Shown: positions 36,259 to 48,363 of the stretch, piece after piece
Layout: every line of letters begins with the position of its first letter
How positions within the stretch are numbered: the stretch's first letter is position 1
Source of the DNA: Cyprinodon diabolis
Taxonomy: Eukaryota > Chordata > Actinopteri > Cyprinodontiformes > Cyprinodontidae
NCBI GenBank assembly: GCA_030533445.1
Contig: JARPUW010000308.1
Span: 1-64,000, forward strand
DNA length: 64,000 nucleotides
Reading direction: 5' to 3'
Notes under the pieces: model-generated
Told to the model about the DNA's origin: nothing
Database searches by the model: none
The model's input: the letters and a program-made list of their open reading frames with translations, nothing else
Made by a program: the position numbers and the translations under genes

Positions 36259-38692
36259 AATGAGCAATATGCCAGAATGTATGAGTGTGTATAAGGAAGA
36301 GGCTTTTATTCTGTAGAGTCCCTGGAGTCTTATTTTGAAAGTCTATCATGGAAGTGCATCTAAAGATGGGTCATGCCCAGCAGTTATATAGAATCAATTT
36401 CCAAATGTTAAATCACTGGTTTTCCATGTTATTAGGTGAATAGTTGCTGTATTACAGAGTAAATGGGAGACTTTTATTGTGAAATTTGCTCTGGGTGTGT
36501 TTTGAAAAGGTCACTAGAGTCTAATAAAAACAACCTGGAAGAGTTTGGGTCATAATGTTGAGCCATTTGCATCAATTAATGCATTAGTATAATCTAGAGG
36601 CTTTTATTTTGTAGGGTCGCTGGAGTCTTATTTTGAAAGTCCAACAGAGTTGTGTTTATAGAAAATGTTCAGACCCGTCAATGATAGTTGATTACTTTCC
36701 AATCGTTAAATCACTCTTTTTCCATGTTATTAGGGCAGTAGATGAAGCGGAAATGGGAGGCTTTTATTTTGAAATTTGCTATAGGGTGTGTTTTAAACAG
36801 TCTCCTAGAGTCTATTCTCTAAAACGGGGTTGAGTTTGGGTCATAATATTGAGCCATATAGGGCAATAAATATATGTAAAAAATATAGAGGCTTTTATTT
36901 TGTAGGGTCCCTGGAGTCTTATTTTGAAAGTCTATCAGTGCTGAGTGGCAAGGGAAGTGTCATGGACAGCAGTCATATAGTATCCATTTCCCAATGTTAA
37001 ATCAGTCCTTTCACCCTCCATTAGATTAATATGTGCTGTTTAAAACAGCAGAGGTAAAATCTGTTTGAAGCTTGGTAACCTTGACAACGCTTAACGAGCC
37101 TCTCACTGACACAGACAACAGCTGCACTCACTATTGGTTTCTTCTTCCCAGGCTTTTTTGTATGGGAAGAACGGCAACGAAAACAAACGACTACTGATCA
37201 AAAACCGTATGAGTTATTCAAAAAACATTTTCACCATGAGCATCAGCAATCCTTCGACTCCAAGTATACCAACTTTGGTGTATGTGTGTCATTCAGAACA
37301 ATATTTATGACGACTTGAAAACACATAGTCTGATTCGTTTCTCTCCCATCTTCAGCTCAAAAAGAATGGAGAAAGGCTGAAACTCATCGACTTTAGGTTG
37401 GTCTGGAGGGTTTTTAAGGAAAAGTATTAATCCTACCGTAATTCCGAAGACATTGTGTGAGTCCAGAGGTTTCAGTCTACAAACTGACCAAAAATGGTGA
37501 CTGTAGCTCCAAATATGTGGCCGTGAGGGCGAGAATAAGATGTTTGATCTTAAAAAAATGGCCGCCTCACACTAAGATTTCAGCAGCTGCACTCTAGCAG
37601 GCTGCTGCAGAAGCTAACTGTCAGCTAGCTTCCAGGTGCTTACCCTCCGAACAAACGACTGCTGAGCAAAAACCGTAAAAGATATCTGAAAAATTCTTTC
37701 AGTGAAAGCAACATCTATCCTTTGTCTCAGACTGGGGTAACCTTCATGTCTGTAGGTCTTTCACAACCCAAAACGAAGCACAAACAAAATGGTTGGCCCA
37801 CCTGCTCCTCCCTTTGTTTGAACTGCAGGACCTCACTCTCACTCACCTTTTAGCTGCTAAAGCACCCCTCCGAACAAACGACTGCTGAGTAAAAACCGTA
37901 AAAGGTGTCTGAAAAATTCTTTTTATCTAAGCGACAGCTATATCTTGTCTTCAATTGGAGTAACTTTCATGGCTGTAGGTCATCTACAAACTGAATGGGA
38001 AGAGAAAGAAAAAGAAAAAACGTTTCATCACACCTAAGCTTCTAATTGAGCTAGCTGCAGCAGGTCACTGTCACTCAGCTTTCAGGTGCTTAAAATGTCC
38101 TCCGAACAAACGACTGCTGAGCAAAAACCGTATGAGTTATTCAAAAAATTTTTTCACCGTGAGCGTCAGACATCCTTCGACTCCAACTATGCCAACTTTG
38201 GTGTATGTGTGTCATTCAGAAAAATATTTATGACGAGTTTAAAACACATAGTCGGATTCGTTTTTCTCCCCTCTTCTGCTCCAAAACCAATGAAAAACGG
38301 CTCTGATTTTCATCGACTTTAGGTCGGTCTGGAGGGTTTTTAAGGAAAAGTATTAATCCTACCGTAATTCCGAAGATATTGTGTGGGTCCAGAGATTTCA
38401 GTCTACAAACTGACCAAAAATGGTGACTCTAGCTATAAATATGTGGCCGTGAGGGCGAGTTTAAAATGTTTTTTTGTGTTTAAAAAACGCCTGCCTCACA
38501 CTCTAGCTTTTCAGTTGCTCCACTCTAGCAGGCTGGATTTTGCTAAAACTTTGTGGCGCTTGAGGTCTGATTATACAAAAACCGTAGCAGTTATCAACAT
38601 ACCGTCTTCAGTTTTAAATAGACGAAGGATTTATCTACAAACTGAGCTTCAAACTGTTTTTCTAGGTGAATGTATGCCGACACAGTGAAGTG

Positions 38693-41600
38693 CTGTTTTT
38701 TATGCTTTTTTTTTCCTCTCCCCATTCATTTCCTATGGGATTTTTTTGCGACGTTTTCGCTAATAATTCGCAAACCTTCGGACTAATGAGAAAGTTTTAT
38801 ACAAGCACACATCACCCCATTGGTCCCGACGCGTGTGCCAACTTTGGGCCCGATCCGCCAAACCGTGCGGGACTAGTTACGCGCCGAAGTTTTGGGTATA
38901 CGGGAGAATTATAATAACTAGAAAATTTCTAAAGAAATTTTGAGGGGGGCCACCTACTGCCCGTCTGGGGAACCGGGCCAATACGGCCCTGGCAAGTGAC
39001 GTCGGGGCTCCCCAGACCAACTGCTTACGCCTTTGAGGGCTGCTGAGGGAAGGAAAGAGGGCAAGTTCATGGGCAAAGAGAGCTGTGTGCCACTTGTGCT
39101 GAAATCTGGGAAATAGACGTGCACAGCGTATGATGCACAAGGGTAATATGGGTTGTCCATATTGAAACACAGTGGGTAAAGCCCAGTTGGCGGGCTTTGC
39201 CCGCCTGCTAGGAGCCATCTCAGTGAAGAAAAAAATCACCAATGGCGGGCTCTGCCCGCCTTCTAAGAGCCATTGCAGTGATGAAATCACCAATGGCGGG
39301 CTCCGCCCGCCTGCTAAGAGCCATTGCAGTGATGTAATCACCAATGGCAATGAGCAATATGCCAGAATGTATGAGTGTGTATAAGGAAGAGGCTTTTATT
39401 CTGTAGAGTCCTTGTAGTCTTATTTTGAAAGTCTATCATGAATGTGCATCAAAAGATGGGTCACGCCCAGCAATGATATAGAATCCATTTCCAAATGTTA
39501 AATCACTGGTTTTCCATGTTATTAGGTGAATAGTTGCTGTATTACAGAGTAAATGGGAGACTTTTATTGTGAAATTTGCTCTGGGGTGTGTTTTGAAAAG
39601 GTCACTAGAGTCTAATAAAAACAACCTGGAAGAGTTTGGGTCATAATGTTGAGCCATTTGCATCAATTAATGCATTAGTATAATCTAGAGGCTTTTATTT
39701 TGTAGGGTCCCTGGAGTCTTATTTTGAAAGTCCAACAGAGTTGTGTTTATAGAAAATGTTCAGACCCGTCAATGATAGTTGATTACTTTCCAATCGTTAA
39801 ATCACTCTTTTTCCATGGTATTAGGGCAGTAGATGAAGCGGAAATGGGAGGCTTTTATTTTGAAATTTGCTATAGGGTGTGTTTTAAACAGTCTCCTAGA
39901 GTCTATTCTCTAAAACGGGGTTGAGTTTGGGTCATAATGTTGAGCCATATAGGGCAATAAATATATGTAAAAAATATAGAGGCTTTTATTTTGTAGGGTC
40001 CCTGGAGTCTTATTTTGAAAGTCTATCAGTGCTGAGTGGCAAGGGAAGTGTCATGGACAGCAGTCATATAGTATCCATTTCCCAATGTTAAATCAGTCCT
40101 TTCACCCTCCATTAGATTAATATGTGCTGTTTAAAACAGCAGAGGTAAAATCTGTTTGAAGCTTGGTAACCTTGACAACGCTTAACGAGCCTCTCACTGA
40201 CACAGACAACAGCTGCACTCACTATTGGTTTCTTCTTCCCAGGCTTTTTTGTATGGGAAGAACGGCACCGAACAAACGACTACTGATCAAAAACCGTATG
40301 AGTTATTCAAAAAACATTTTCACCATGAGCATCAGCAATCCTTTGACTCCAACTATACCAACTTTGGTGTATGTGTGTCATTCAGAAAAATATTTATGAC
40401 GAGTTGAAAACACATAGTCTGATTCGTTTCTCTCCCATCTTCAGCTCAAAAAGAATAGAGAAAGGCTGAAACTCTCATCGACTTTAGGTTTGCCTGGAGG
40501 GTTTTTAGGGAAAAGTATTAATCCTACCGTAATTCCGAAGACATTGTGTGAGTCCAGAGGTTTCAGTCTACAAACTGACCAAAAATGGTGACTGTAGCTC
40601 CAAATATGTGGCCGTGAGGGCGAGAATAAGATGTTTGATCTTAAAAAAATGGCCGCCTCACACTAAGATTTCAGCAGCTGCACTCTAGCAGGCTGCTGCA
40701 GAAGCTAACTGTCAGCTAGCTTCCAGGTGCTTACCCTCCGAACAAACGACTGCTGAGCAAAAACCGTAAAAGATATCTGAAAAATTCTTTCAGTGAAAGC
40801 AACATCTATCCTTTGTCTCAGACTGGGGTAACCTTCATGTCTGTAGGTCTTTCACAACCCAAAACGAAGCACAAACAAAATGGTTGGCCCACCTGCTCCT
40901 CCCTTTGTTTGAACTGCAGGACCTCACTCTCACTCACCTTTTAGCTGCTAAAGCACCCCTCCGAACAAACGACTGCTGAGTAAAAACCGTAAAAGGTATC
41001 TGAAAAATTCTTTTTATCTAAGCGACAGCTATATCTTGTCTTCAATTGGAGTAACTTTCATGGCTGTAGGTCATCTACAAACTGAATGGGAAGAGAAAGA
41101 AAAAGAAAAAACGTTTCATCACACCTAAGCTTCTAATTGAGCTAGCTGCAGCAGGTCACTGTCACTCAGCTTTCAGGTGCTTAAAATGTCCTCCGAACAA
41201 ACGACTGCTGAGCAAAAACCGTATGAGTTATTCAAAAAAATGTTTCACCGTGAGCGTCAGTCATCCTTCGACTCCAACTATGCCAACTTTGGTGTATGTG
41301 TGTCATTCAGAAAAATATTTATGACGAGTTTAAAACACATAGTCTGATTCGTTTTTCTCCCCTCTTCTGCTCCAAAACCAATGAAAAACGGCTCTGATTT
41401 TCATCGACTTTAGGTCGGTCTGGAGGGTTTTTAAGGAAAAGTATTAATCCTACCGTAATTCCGAAGATATTGTGTGGGTCCAGAGATTTCAGTCTACAAA
41501 CTGACCAAAAATGGTGACTCTAGCTATAAATATGTGGCCGTGAGGGCGAGTTTAAAATGTTTTTTTGTGTTTAAAAAACGCCTGCCTCACACTCTAGCTT

Positions 41601-41783
41601 TTCAGTTGCTCCACTCTAGCAGGCTGGATTTTGCTAAAACTTTGTGGCGCTTGAGGTCTGATTATACAAAAACCATAGCAGTTATCAACATACCGTCTTC
41701 AGTTTTAAATAGACGAAGGATTTATCTACAAACTGAGCTTTAAACTGTTTTTCTAGGTGAATGTATGCCGACACAGTGAAGCG
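38693..41783 (+). repeat. Unit 13, singleton (3091 bp, shortest complete unit)
   Basis: No 66-bp element and three hairpin cores account for its short length. Private changes include GGGCTTTGCCC near 39194 (CpG lost in a loop), CCATGGTATTAGGG near 39815, CCTTTGACTCC near 40341 and GTTTGCCTGGAGGG near 40488. GAGCTTTAAACTG near 41735 creates a stop in the otherwise open 101-codon frame of other units. Confidence 0.95.
39189..39348 (+). repeat. 51-bp minisatellite, unit 13
   Basis: Three cores with loops TTT, TCT, TCC. Stems are intact. Confidence 0.95.
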
Positions 41784-42018
41784 CTGTTTTTTATGCTTTT
41801 TTTTCCCTCTCCCCATTCATTTCCTATGGGATTTTTTTGCGACGTTTTCGCTAATAATTCGCAAACCTTCGGACTAATGAGAAAGTTTTATACAAGCACG
41901 CATCGCACCATTGGTCCCGACGCGTGTGCCAACTTTGGGCCCGATCCGCCAAACCGTGCGGGACTAGTTACGTGCCGAAGTTTTGGGTATACGGGAGAAT
42001 TATAATAATAATAATAAT

Positions 42019-42216
42019 ACGCGGAATAAATATGTGCAATAGTAGTAGGTGGGCCATGCCTTCGGCATGTGGCCCCCCAATAATAATAATACGCGGAATA
42101 AATATGTGCAATAGTAGTAGGTGGGCCATGCCTTCGGCATGTGGCCCCCCAATAATACGCGGAATAAATATGTGCAATAGTAGTAGGTGGGCCATGCCTT
42201 CGGCATGTGGCCCCCC
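42019..42216 (+). repeat. 66-bp hairpin element, 3 copies, unit 14
   Basis: ACGCGG starts at 42019, 42091 and 42157, giving spacings of 72 and 66 bp. The 72-bp spacing carries two additional TAA units. It is the largest cluster in the window and shows that both the hairpin and the TAA run change copy number. Confidence 0.95.
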
Positions 42217-42489
42217 AACTAGAAAATTTCTAAAGAAATTTTGAGGGGGGCCACCTACTGCCCGTCTGGGGAACCCGGCCAATACGGCCCTGGCAAGTGA
42301 TGTCGGGGCTCCCCAGACCAACTGCTTATGCCTTTGAGGGCTGCTGAGGGAAGGAAAGAGGGCTAGGTCATGGGCAAAGAGAGCTGTGTGCCACCTGTGC
42401 TGAAATCTGGGTAATAGACGTGCACAGCGTATGATGCACAAGGGTAATATGGGTTGTCCATATTGAACCGCAGTGGGTAAAGCTCAGTT

Positions 42490-42704
42490 GGTGGGCTCCG
42501 CCCGCCTGCTAGGAGCCCTTGCAGCGATGAAAAAAATCCCCAATGGCGGGCATTGCCCGCCTGCTAAGAGCCATTGCAGTGATGAAATCACCAATGGCGG
42601 GCTCCGCCCGCCTGCTAGGAGCCATTGCAGTGATGAAAAAAATCACCATTGGCGGGCTCCGCCCGCCTCCTAAAAGCCATTGCAGTGATGAAATTACAAA
42701 TGGC
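42490..42704 (+). repeat. 51-bp minisatellite, unit 14
   Basis: Four cores: class B form (first stem GGTGGGC, second loop ATT) with one copy lost at the end. The join reads CTCCTAAAAGCC. Confidence 0.95.
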
Positions 42705-45368
42705 TATAAGCAATATGCCAGAATGTATGAGTGTGTATAAGGAAGAGGCTTTTATTTTGTAGAGTCCCTGTAGTCTTATTTTGAAAGTCTATCATGGAAG
42801 TGCATCTATAGATGGGTCATGCCCAGCAGTGATATAGAATCCATTTCCAAATGTTAAATCACTGGTTTTCCATGTTATTAGGTGAATAGTTCCTGTATTA
42901 CAGAGTAAATGGGGGACTTTTATTGTGAAATTTGCTCTGGGGTGTGTTTTGAAAAGGTCACTAGAGTCTAATAAAAACAACCTGGAAGAGTTTGGGTCAT
43001 AATGTTGAGCCATTTGCATCAATTAATGCATTAGTATAATCTAGAGGCTTTTATTTTGTAGGGTCGCTGGAGTCTTATTTTGAAAGTCCAACAGAGTTGT
43101 GTTTATAGAAAATGTTCAGACCCGTCAATGATAGTTGATTACTTTCCAATCGTTAAATCACTCTTTTTCCATGTTATTAGGGCAGTAGATGAAGCGGAAA
43201 TGGGAGGCTTTTATTTTGAAATTTGCTATAGGGTGTGTTTTAAACAGTCTCCTAGAGTCTATTCTCTAAAACGGGGTTGAGTTTGGGTCATAATATTGAG
43301 CCATATAGGGCAATAAATATATGTAAAAAATATAGAGGCTTTTATTTTGTAGGGTCCCTGGAGTCTTATTTTGAAAGTCTATCAGTGCTGAGTGGCAAGG
43401 GAAGTGTCATGGACAGCAGTCATATAGTATCCATTTCCCAATGTTAAATCAGTCCTTTCACCCTCCATTAGATTAATATGTGCTGTTTAAAACAGCAGAG
43501 GTAAAATCTGTTTGAAGCTTGGTAACCTTGACAACGCTTAACGAGCCTCTCACTGACACAGACAACAGCTGCACTCACTATTGGTTTCTTCTTCCCAGGC
43601 TTTTTTGTATGGGAAGAACGGCAACGAAAACAAACGACTACTGATCAAAAACCGTATGAGTTATTCAAAAAACATTTTCACCATGAGCATCAGCAATCCT
43701 TCGACTCCAAGTATACCAACTTTGGTGTATGTGTGTCATTCAGAACAATATTTATGACGACTTGAAAACACATAGTCTGATTCGTTTCTCTCCCATCTTC
43801 AGCTCAAAAAGAATGGAGAAAGGCTGAAACTCATCGACTTTAGGTTGGTCTGGAGGGTTTTTAAGGAAAAGTATTAATCCTACCGTAATTCCGAAGACAT
43901 TGTGTGAGTCCAGAGGTTTCAGTCTACAAACTGACCAAAAATGGTGACTGTAGCTCCAAATATGTGGCCGTGAGGGCGAGAATAAGATGTTTGATCTTAA
44001 AAAAATGGCCGCCTCACACTAAGATTTCAGCAGCTGCACTCTAGCAGGCTGCTGCAGAAGCTAACTGTCAGCTAGCTTCCAGGTGCTTACCCTCCGAACA
44101 AACGACTGCTGAGCAAAAACCGTAAAAGATATCTGAAAAATTCTTTCAGTGAAAGCAACATCTATCCTTTGTCTCAGACTGGGGTAACCTTCATGTCTGT
44201 AGGTCTTTCACAACCCAAAACGAAGCACAAACAAAATGGTTGGCCCACCTGCTCCTCCCTTTGTTTGAACTGCAGGACCTCACTCTCACTCACCTTTTAG
44301 CTGCTAAAGCACCCCTCCGAACAAACGACTGCTGAGTAAAAACCGTAAAAGGTGTCTGAAAAATTCTTTTTATCTAAGCGACAGCTATATCTTGTCTTCA
44401 ATTGGAGTAACTTTCATGGCTGTAGGTCATCTACAAACTGAATGGGAAGAGAAAGAAAAAGAAAAAACGTTTCATCACACCTAAGCTTCTAATTGAGCTA
44501 GCTGCAGCAGGTCACTGTCACTCAGCTTTCAGGTGCTTAAAATGTCCTCCGAACAAACGACTGCTGAGCAAAAACCGTATGAGTTATTCAAAAAATTTTT
44601 TCACCGTGAGCGTCAGACATCCTTCGACTCCAACTATGCCAACTTTGGTGTATGTGTGTCATTCAGAAAAATATTTATGACGAGTTTAAAACACATAGTC
44701 GGATTCGTTTTTCTCCCCTCTTCTGCTCCAAAACCAATGAAAAACGGCTCTGATTTTCATCGACTTTAGGTCGGTCTGGAGGGTTTTTAAGGAAAAGTAT
44801 TAATCCTACCGTAATTCCGAAGATATTGTGTGGGTCCAGAGATTTCAGTCTACAAACTGACCAAAAATGGTGACTCTAGCTATAAATATGTGGCCGTGAG
44901 GGCGAGTTTAAAATGTTTTTTTGTGTTTAAAAAACGCCTGCCTCACACTCTAGCTTTTCAGTTGCTCCACTCTAGCAGGCTGGATTTTGCTAAAACTTTG
45001 TGGCGCTTGAGGTCTGATTATACAAAAACCGTAGCAGTTATCAACATACCGTCTTCAGTTTTAAATAGACGAAGGATTTATCTACAAACTGAGCTTCAAA
45101 CTGTTTTTCTAGGTGAATGTATGGCGACACAGTGAAGTGCTGTTTTTTATGCTTTTTTTTTCCTCTCCCCATTCATTTCCTATGGGATTTTTTTGCGACG
45201 TTTTCGCTAATAATTCGCAAACCTTCGGACTAATGAGAAAGTTTTATACAAGCACACATCACCCCATTGGTCCCGACGCGTGTGCCAACTTTGGGCCCGA
45301 TCCGCCAAACCGTGCGGGACTAGTTACGCGCCGAAGTTTTGGGTATACGGGAGAATTATAATAATAAT

Positions 45369-45494
45369 ACGCGGAATAAATATGTGCAATAGTAGTAGGT
45401 GGGCCATGCCTTCGGCATGTGGCCCCCCAATAATACGCGGAATAAATATGTGCAATAGTAGTAGGTGGGCCATGCCTTCGGCATGTGGCCCCCC
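45369..45494 (+). repeat. 66-bp hairpin element, 2 copies, unit 15
   Basis: Two copies at 66-bp spacing, after only (TAA)3. Confidence 0.95.
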
Positions 45495-45767
45495 AACTAG
45501 AAAATTTCTAAAGAAATTTTGAGGGGGGCCACCTACTGCCCGTCTTGGGAACCGGGCCAATACGGCCCTGGCAAGTGACGTCGGGGCTCCCCAGACCAAC
45601 TGCTTACGCCTTTGAGGGCTGCTGAGGGAAGGAAAGAGGGCAAGTTCATGGGCAAAGAGAGCTGTGTGCCACTTGTGCTGACATCTGGGAAATAGACGTG
45701 CACAGCGTATGATGCACAAGGGTAATATGGGTTGTCCATATTGAAACACAGTGGGTAAAGCCCAGTT

Positions 45768-45927
45768 GGCGGGCTTCGCCCGCCTGCTAGGAGCCATCTC
45801 AGTGAAGAAAAAAATCACCAATGGCGGGCTCTGCCCGCCTTCTAAGAGCCATTGCAGTGATGAAATCACCAATGGCGGGCTCCGCCCGCCTTCTAAGAGC
45901 CATTGCAGTGATGAAATTACAAATGGC
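45768..45927 (+). repeat. 51-bp minisatellite, unit 15
   Basis: Three cores with loops TTC, TCT, TCC. The terminal hairpin has the ATTAC right arm typical of classes B and E. Confidence 0.95.
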
Positions 45928-48363
45928 AATGAGCAATATGCCAGAATGTATGAGTGTGTATAAGGAAGAGGCTTTTATTCTGTAGAGTCCCTGGAGTCTT
46001 ATTTTGAAAGTCTATCATGGAAGTGCATCTAAAGATGGGTCATGCCCAGCAGTTATATAGAATCAATTTCCAAATGTTAAATCACTGGTTTTCCATGTTA
46101 TTAGGTGAATAGTTGCTGTATTACAGAGTAAATGGGAGACTTTTATTGTGAAATTTGCTCTGGGTGTGTTTTGAAAAGGTCACTAGAGTCTAATAAAAAC
46201 AACCTGGAAGAGTTTGGGTCATAATGTTGAGCCATTTGCATCAATTAATGCATTAGTATAATCTAGAGGCTTTTATTTTGTAGGGTCGCTGGAGTCTTAT
46301 TTTGAAAGTCCAACAGAGTTGTGTTTATAGAAAATGTTCAGACCCGTCAATGATAGTTGATTACTTTCCAATCGTTAAATCACTCTTTTTCCATGTTATT
46401 AGGGCAGTAGATGAAGCGGAAATGGGAGGCTTTTATTTTGAAATTTGCTATAGGGTGTGTTTTAAACAGTCTCCTAGAGTCTATTCTCTAAAACGGGGTT
46501 GAGTTTGGGTCATAATATTGAGCCATATAGGGCAATAAATATATGTAAAAAATATAGAGGCTTTTATTTTGTAGGGTCCCTGGAGTCTTATTTTGAAAGT
46601 CTATCAGTGCTGAGTGGCAAGGGAAGTGTCATGGACAGCAGTCATATAGTATCCATTTCCCAATGTTAAATCAGTCCTTTCACCCTCCATTAGATTAATA
46701 TGTGCTGTTTAAAACAGCAGAGGTAAAATCTGTTTGAAGCTTGGTAACCTTGACAACGCTTAACGAGCCTCTCACTGACACAGACAACAGCTGCACTCAC
46801 TATTGGTTTCTTCTTCCCAGGCTTTTTTGTATGGGAAGAACGGCAACGAAAACAAACGACTACTGATCAAAAACCGTATGAGTTATTCAAAAAACATTTT
46901 CACCATGAGCATCAGCAATCCTTCGACTCCAAGTATACCAACTTTGGTGTATGTGTGTCATTCAGAACAATATTTATGACGACTTGAAAACACATAGTCT
47001 GATTCGTTTCTCTCCCATCTTCAGCTCAAAAAGAATGGAGAAAGGCTGAAACTCATCGACTTTAGGTTGGTCTGGAGGGTTTTTAAGGAAAAGTATTAAT
47101 CCTACCGTAATTCCGAAGACATTGTGTGAGTCCAGAGGTTTCAGTCTACAAACTGACCAAAAATGGTGACTGTAGCTCCAAATATGTGGCCGTGAGGGCG
47201 AGAATAAGATGTTTGATCTTAAAAAAATGGCCGCCTCACACTAAGATTTCAGCAGCTGCACTCTAGCAGGCTGCTGCAGAAGCTAACTGTCAGCTAGCTT
47301 CCAGGTGCTTACCCTCCGAACAAACGACTGCTGAGCAAAAACCGTAAAAGATATCTGAAAAATTCTTTCAGTGAAAGCAACATCTATCCTTTGTCTCAGA
47401 CTGGGGTAACCTTCATGTCTGTAGGTCTTTCACAACCCAAAACGAAGCACAAACAAAATGGTTGGCCCACCTGCTCCTCCCTTTGTTTGAACTGCAGGAC
47501 CTCACTCTCACTCACCTTTTAGCTGCTAAAGCACCCCTCCGAACAAACGACTGCTGAGTAAAAACCGTAAAAGGTGTCTGAAAAATTCTTTTTATCTAAG
47601 CGACAGCTATATCTTGTCTTCAATTGGAGTAACTTTCATGGCTGTAGGTCATCTACAAACTGAATGGGAAGAGAAAGAAAAAGAAAAAACGTTTCATCAC
47701 ACCTAAGCTTCTAATTGAGCTAGCTGCAGCAGGTCACTGTCACTCAGCTTTCAGGTGCTTAAAATGTCCTCCGAACAAACGACTGCTGAGCAAAAACCGT
47801 ATGAGTTATTCAAAAAATTTTTTCACCGTGAGCGTCAGTCATCCTTCGACTCCAACTATGCCAACTTTGGTGTATGTGTGTCATTCAGAAAAATATTTAT
47901 GACGAGTTTAAAACACATAGTCGGATTTGTTTTTTTCTCCCCTCTTCTGCTCCAAAACCAATGAAAAACGGCTCTGATTTTCATCGACTTTAGGTCGGTC
48001 TGGAGGGTTTTTAAGGAAAAGTATTAATCCTACCGTAATTCCGAAGATATTGTGTGGGTCCAGAGATTTCAGTCTACAAACTGACCAAAAATGGTGACTC
48101 TAGCTATAAATATGTGGCCGTGAGGGCGAGTTTAAAATGTTTTTTTGTGTTTAAAAAACGCCTGCCTCACACTCTAGCTTTTCAGTTGCTCCACTCTAGC
48201 AGGCTGGATTTTGCTAAAACTTTGTGGCGCTTGAGGTCTGATTATACAAAAACCGTAGCAGTTATCAACATACCGTCTTCAGTTTTAAATAGACGAAGGA
48301 TTTATCTACAAACTGAGCTTCAAACTGTTTTTCTAGGTGAATGTATGGCGACACAGTGAAGTG

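Larger units (their letters stand above)
35417..38692 (+). repeat. Unit 12, class E (3276 bp)
   Basis: Front has private GAACAGGGCC, AAGTTATGTCGG and GATGCAAAAGGG together with class B-like GGCTAGGTCATG and GGTGGGC. Class E marks follow: GCAGTTATATAGAATCAATTTCC, GGGTCGCTGG near 36615, ATAATATTGAGCC near 36844, GGCAACGAAAACAAACGAC near 37172 (a 2-bp net gain) and AAAAGGTGTCTG near 37899. These recur in the back parts of units 14 and 15. Confidence 0.95.
41784..45139 (+). repeat. Unit 14, B/E chimera (3356 bp, longest unit)
   Basis: The lead segment has private AAGCACGCATCGCACC near 41896 and the TTACGTGCCG form. The body is class B up to about 42946 (CCTGTATTACAG, GGGGGACTTTT), then class E from about 43065 (GGGTCGCTGG, TTTATAGAAAATG, ATAATATTGAG, GGCAACGAAAAC). 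The length record comes from three 66-bp elements and a longer TAA run between two of them. Confidence 0.95.
45140..48363 (+). repeat. Unit 15, C/E chimera (3224 bp)
   Basis: Front has class C GTCTTGGG and GACATCTGGG (to about 45683), then non-C GCTAGGAGCC and loop TCT, then class E from about 45916 (AAATTACAAATGGCAATG, GTTATATAGAATCAATTT). So at least two switches occur within ~230 bp. GTCGGATTTGTTTTTTTC near 47923 is private. Confidence 0.95.
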
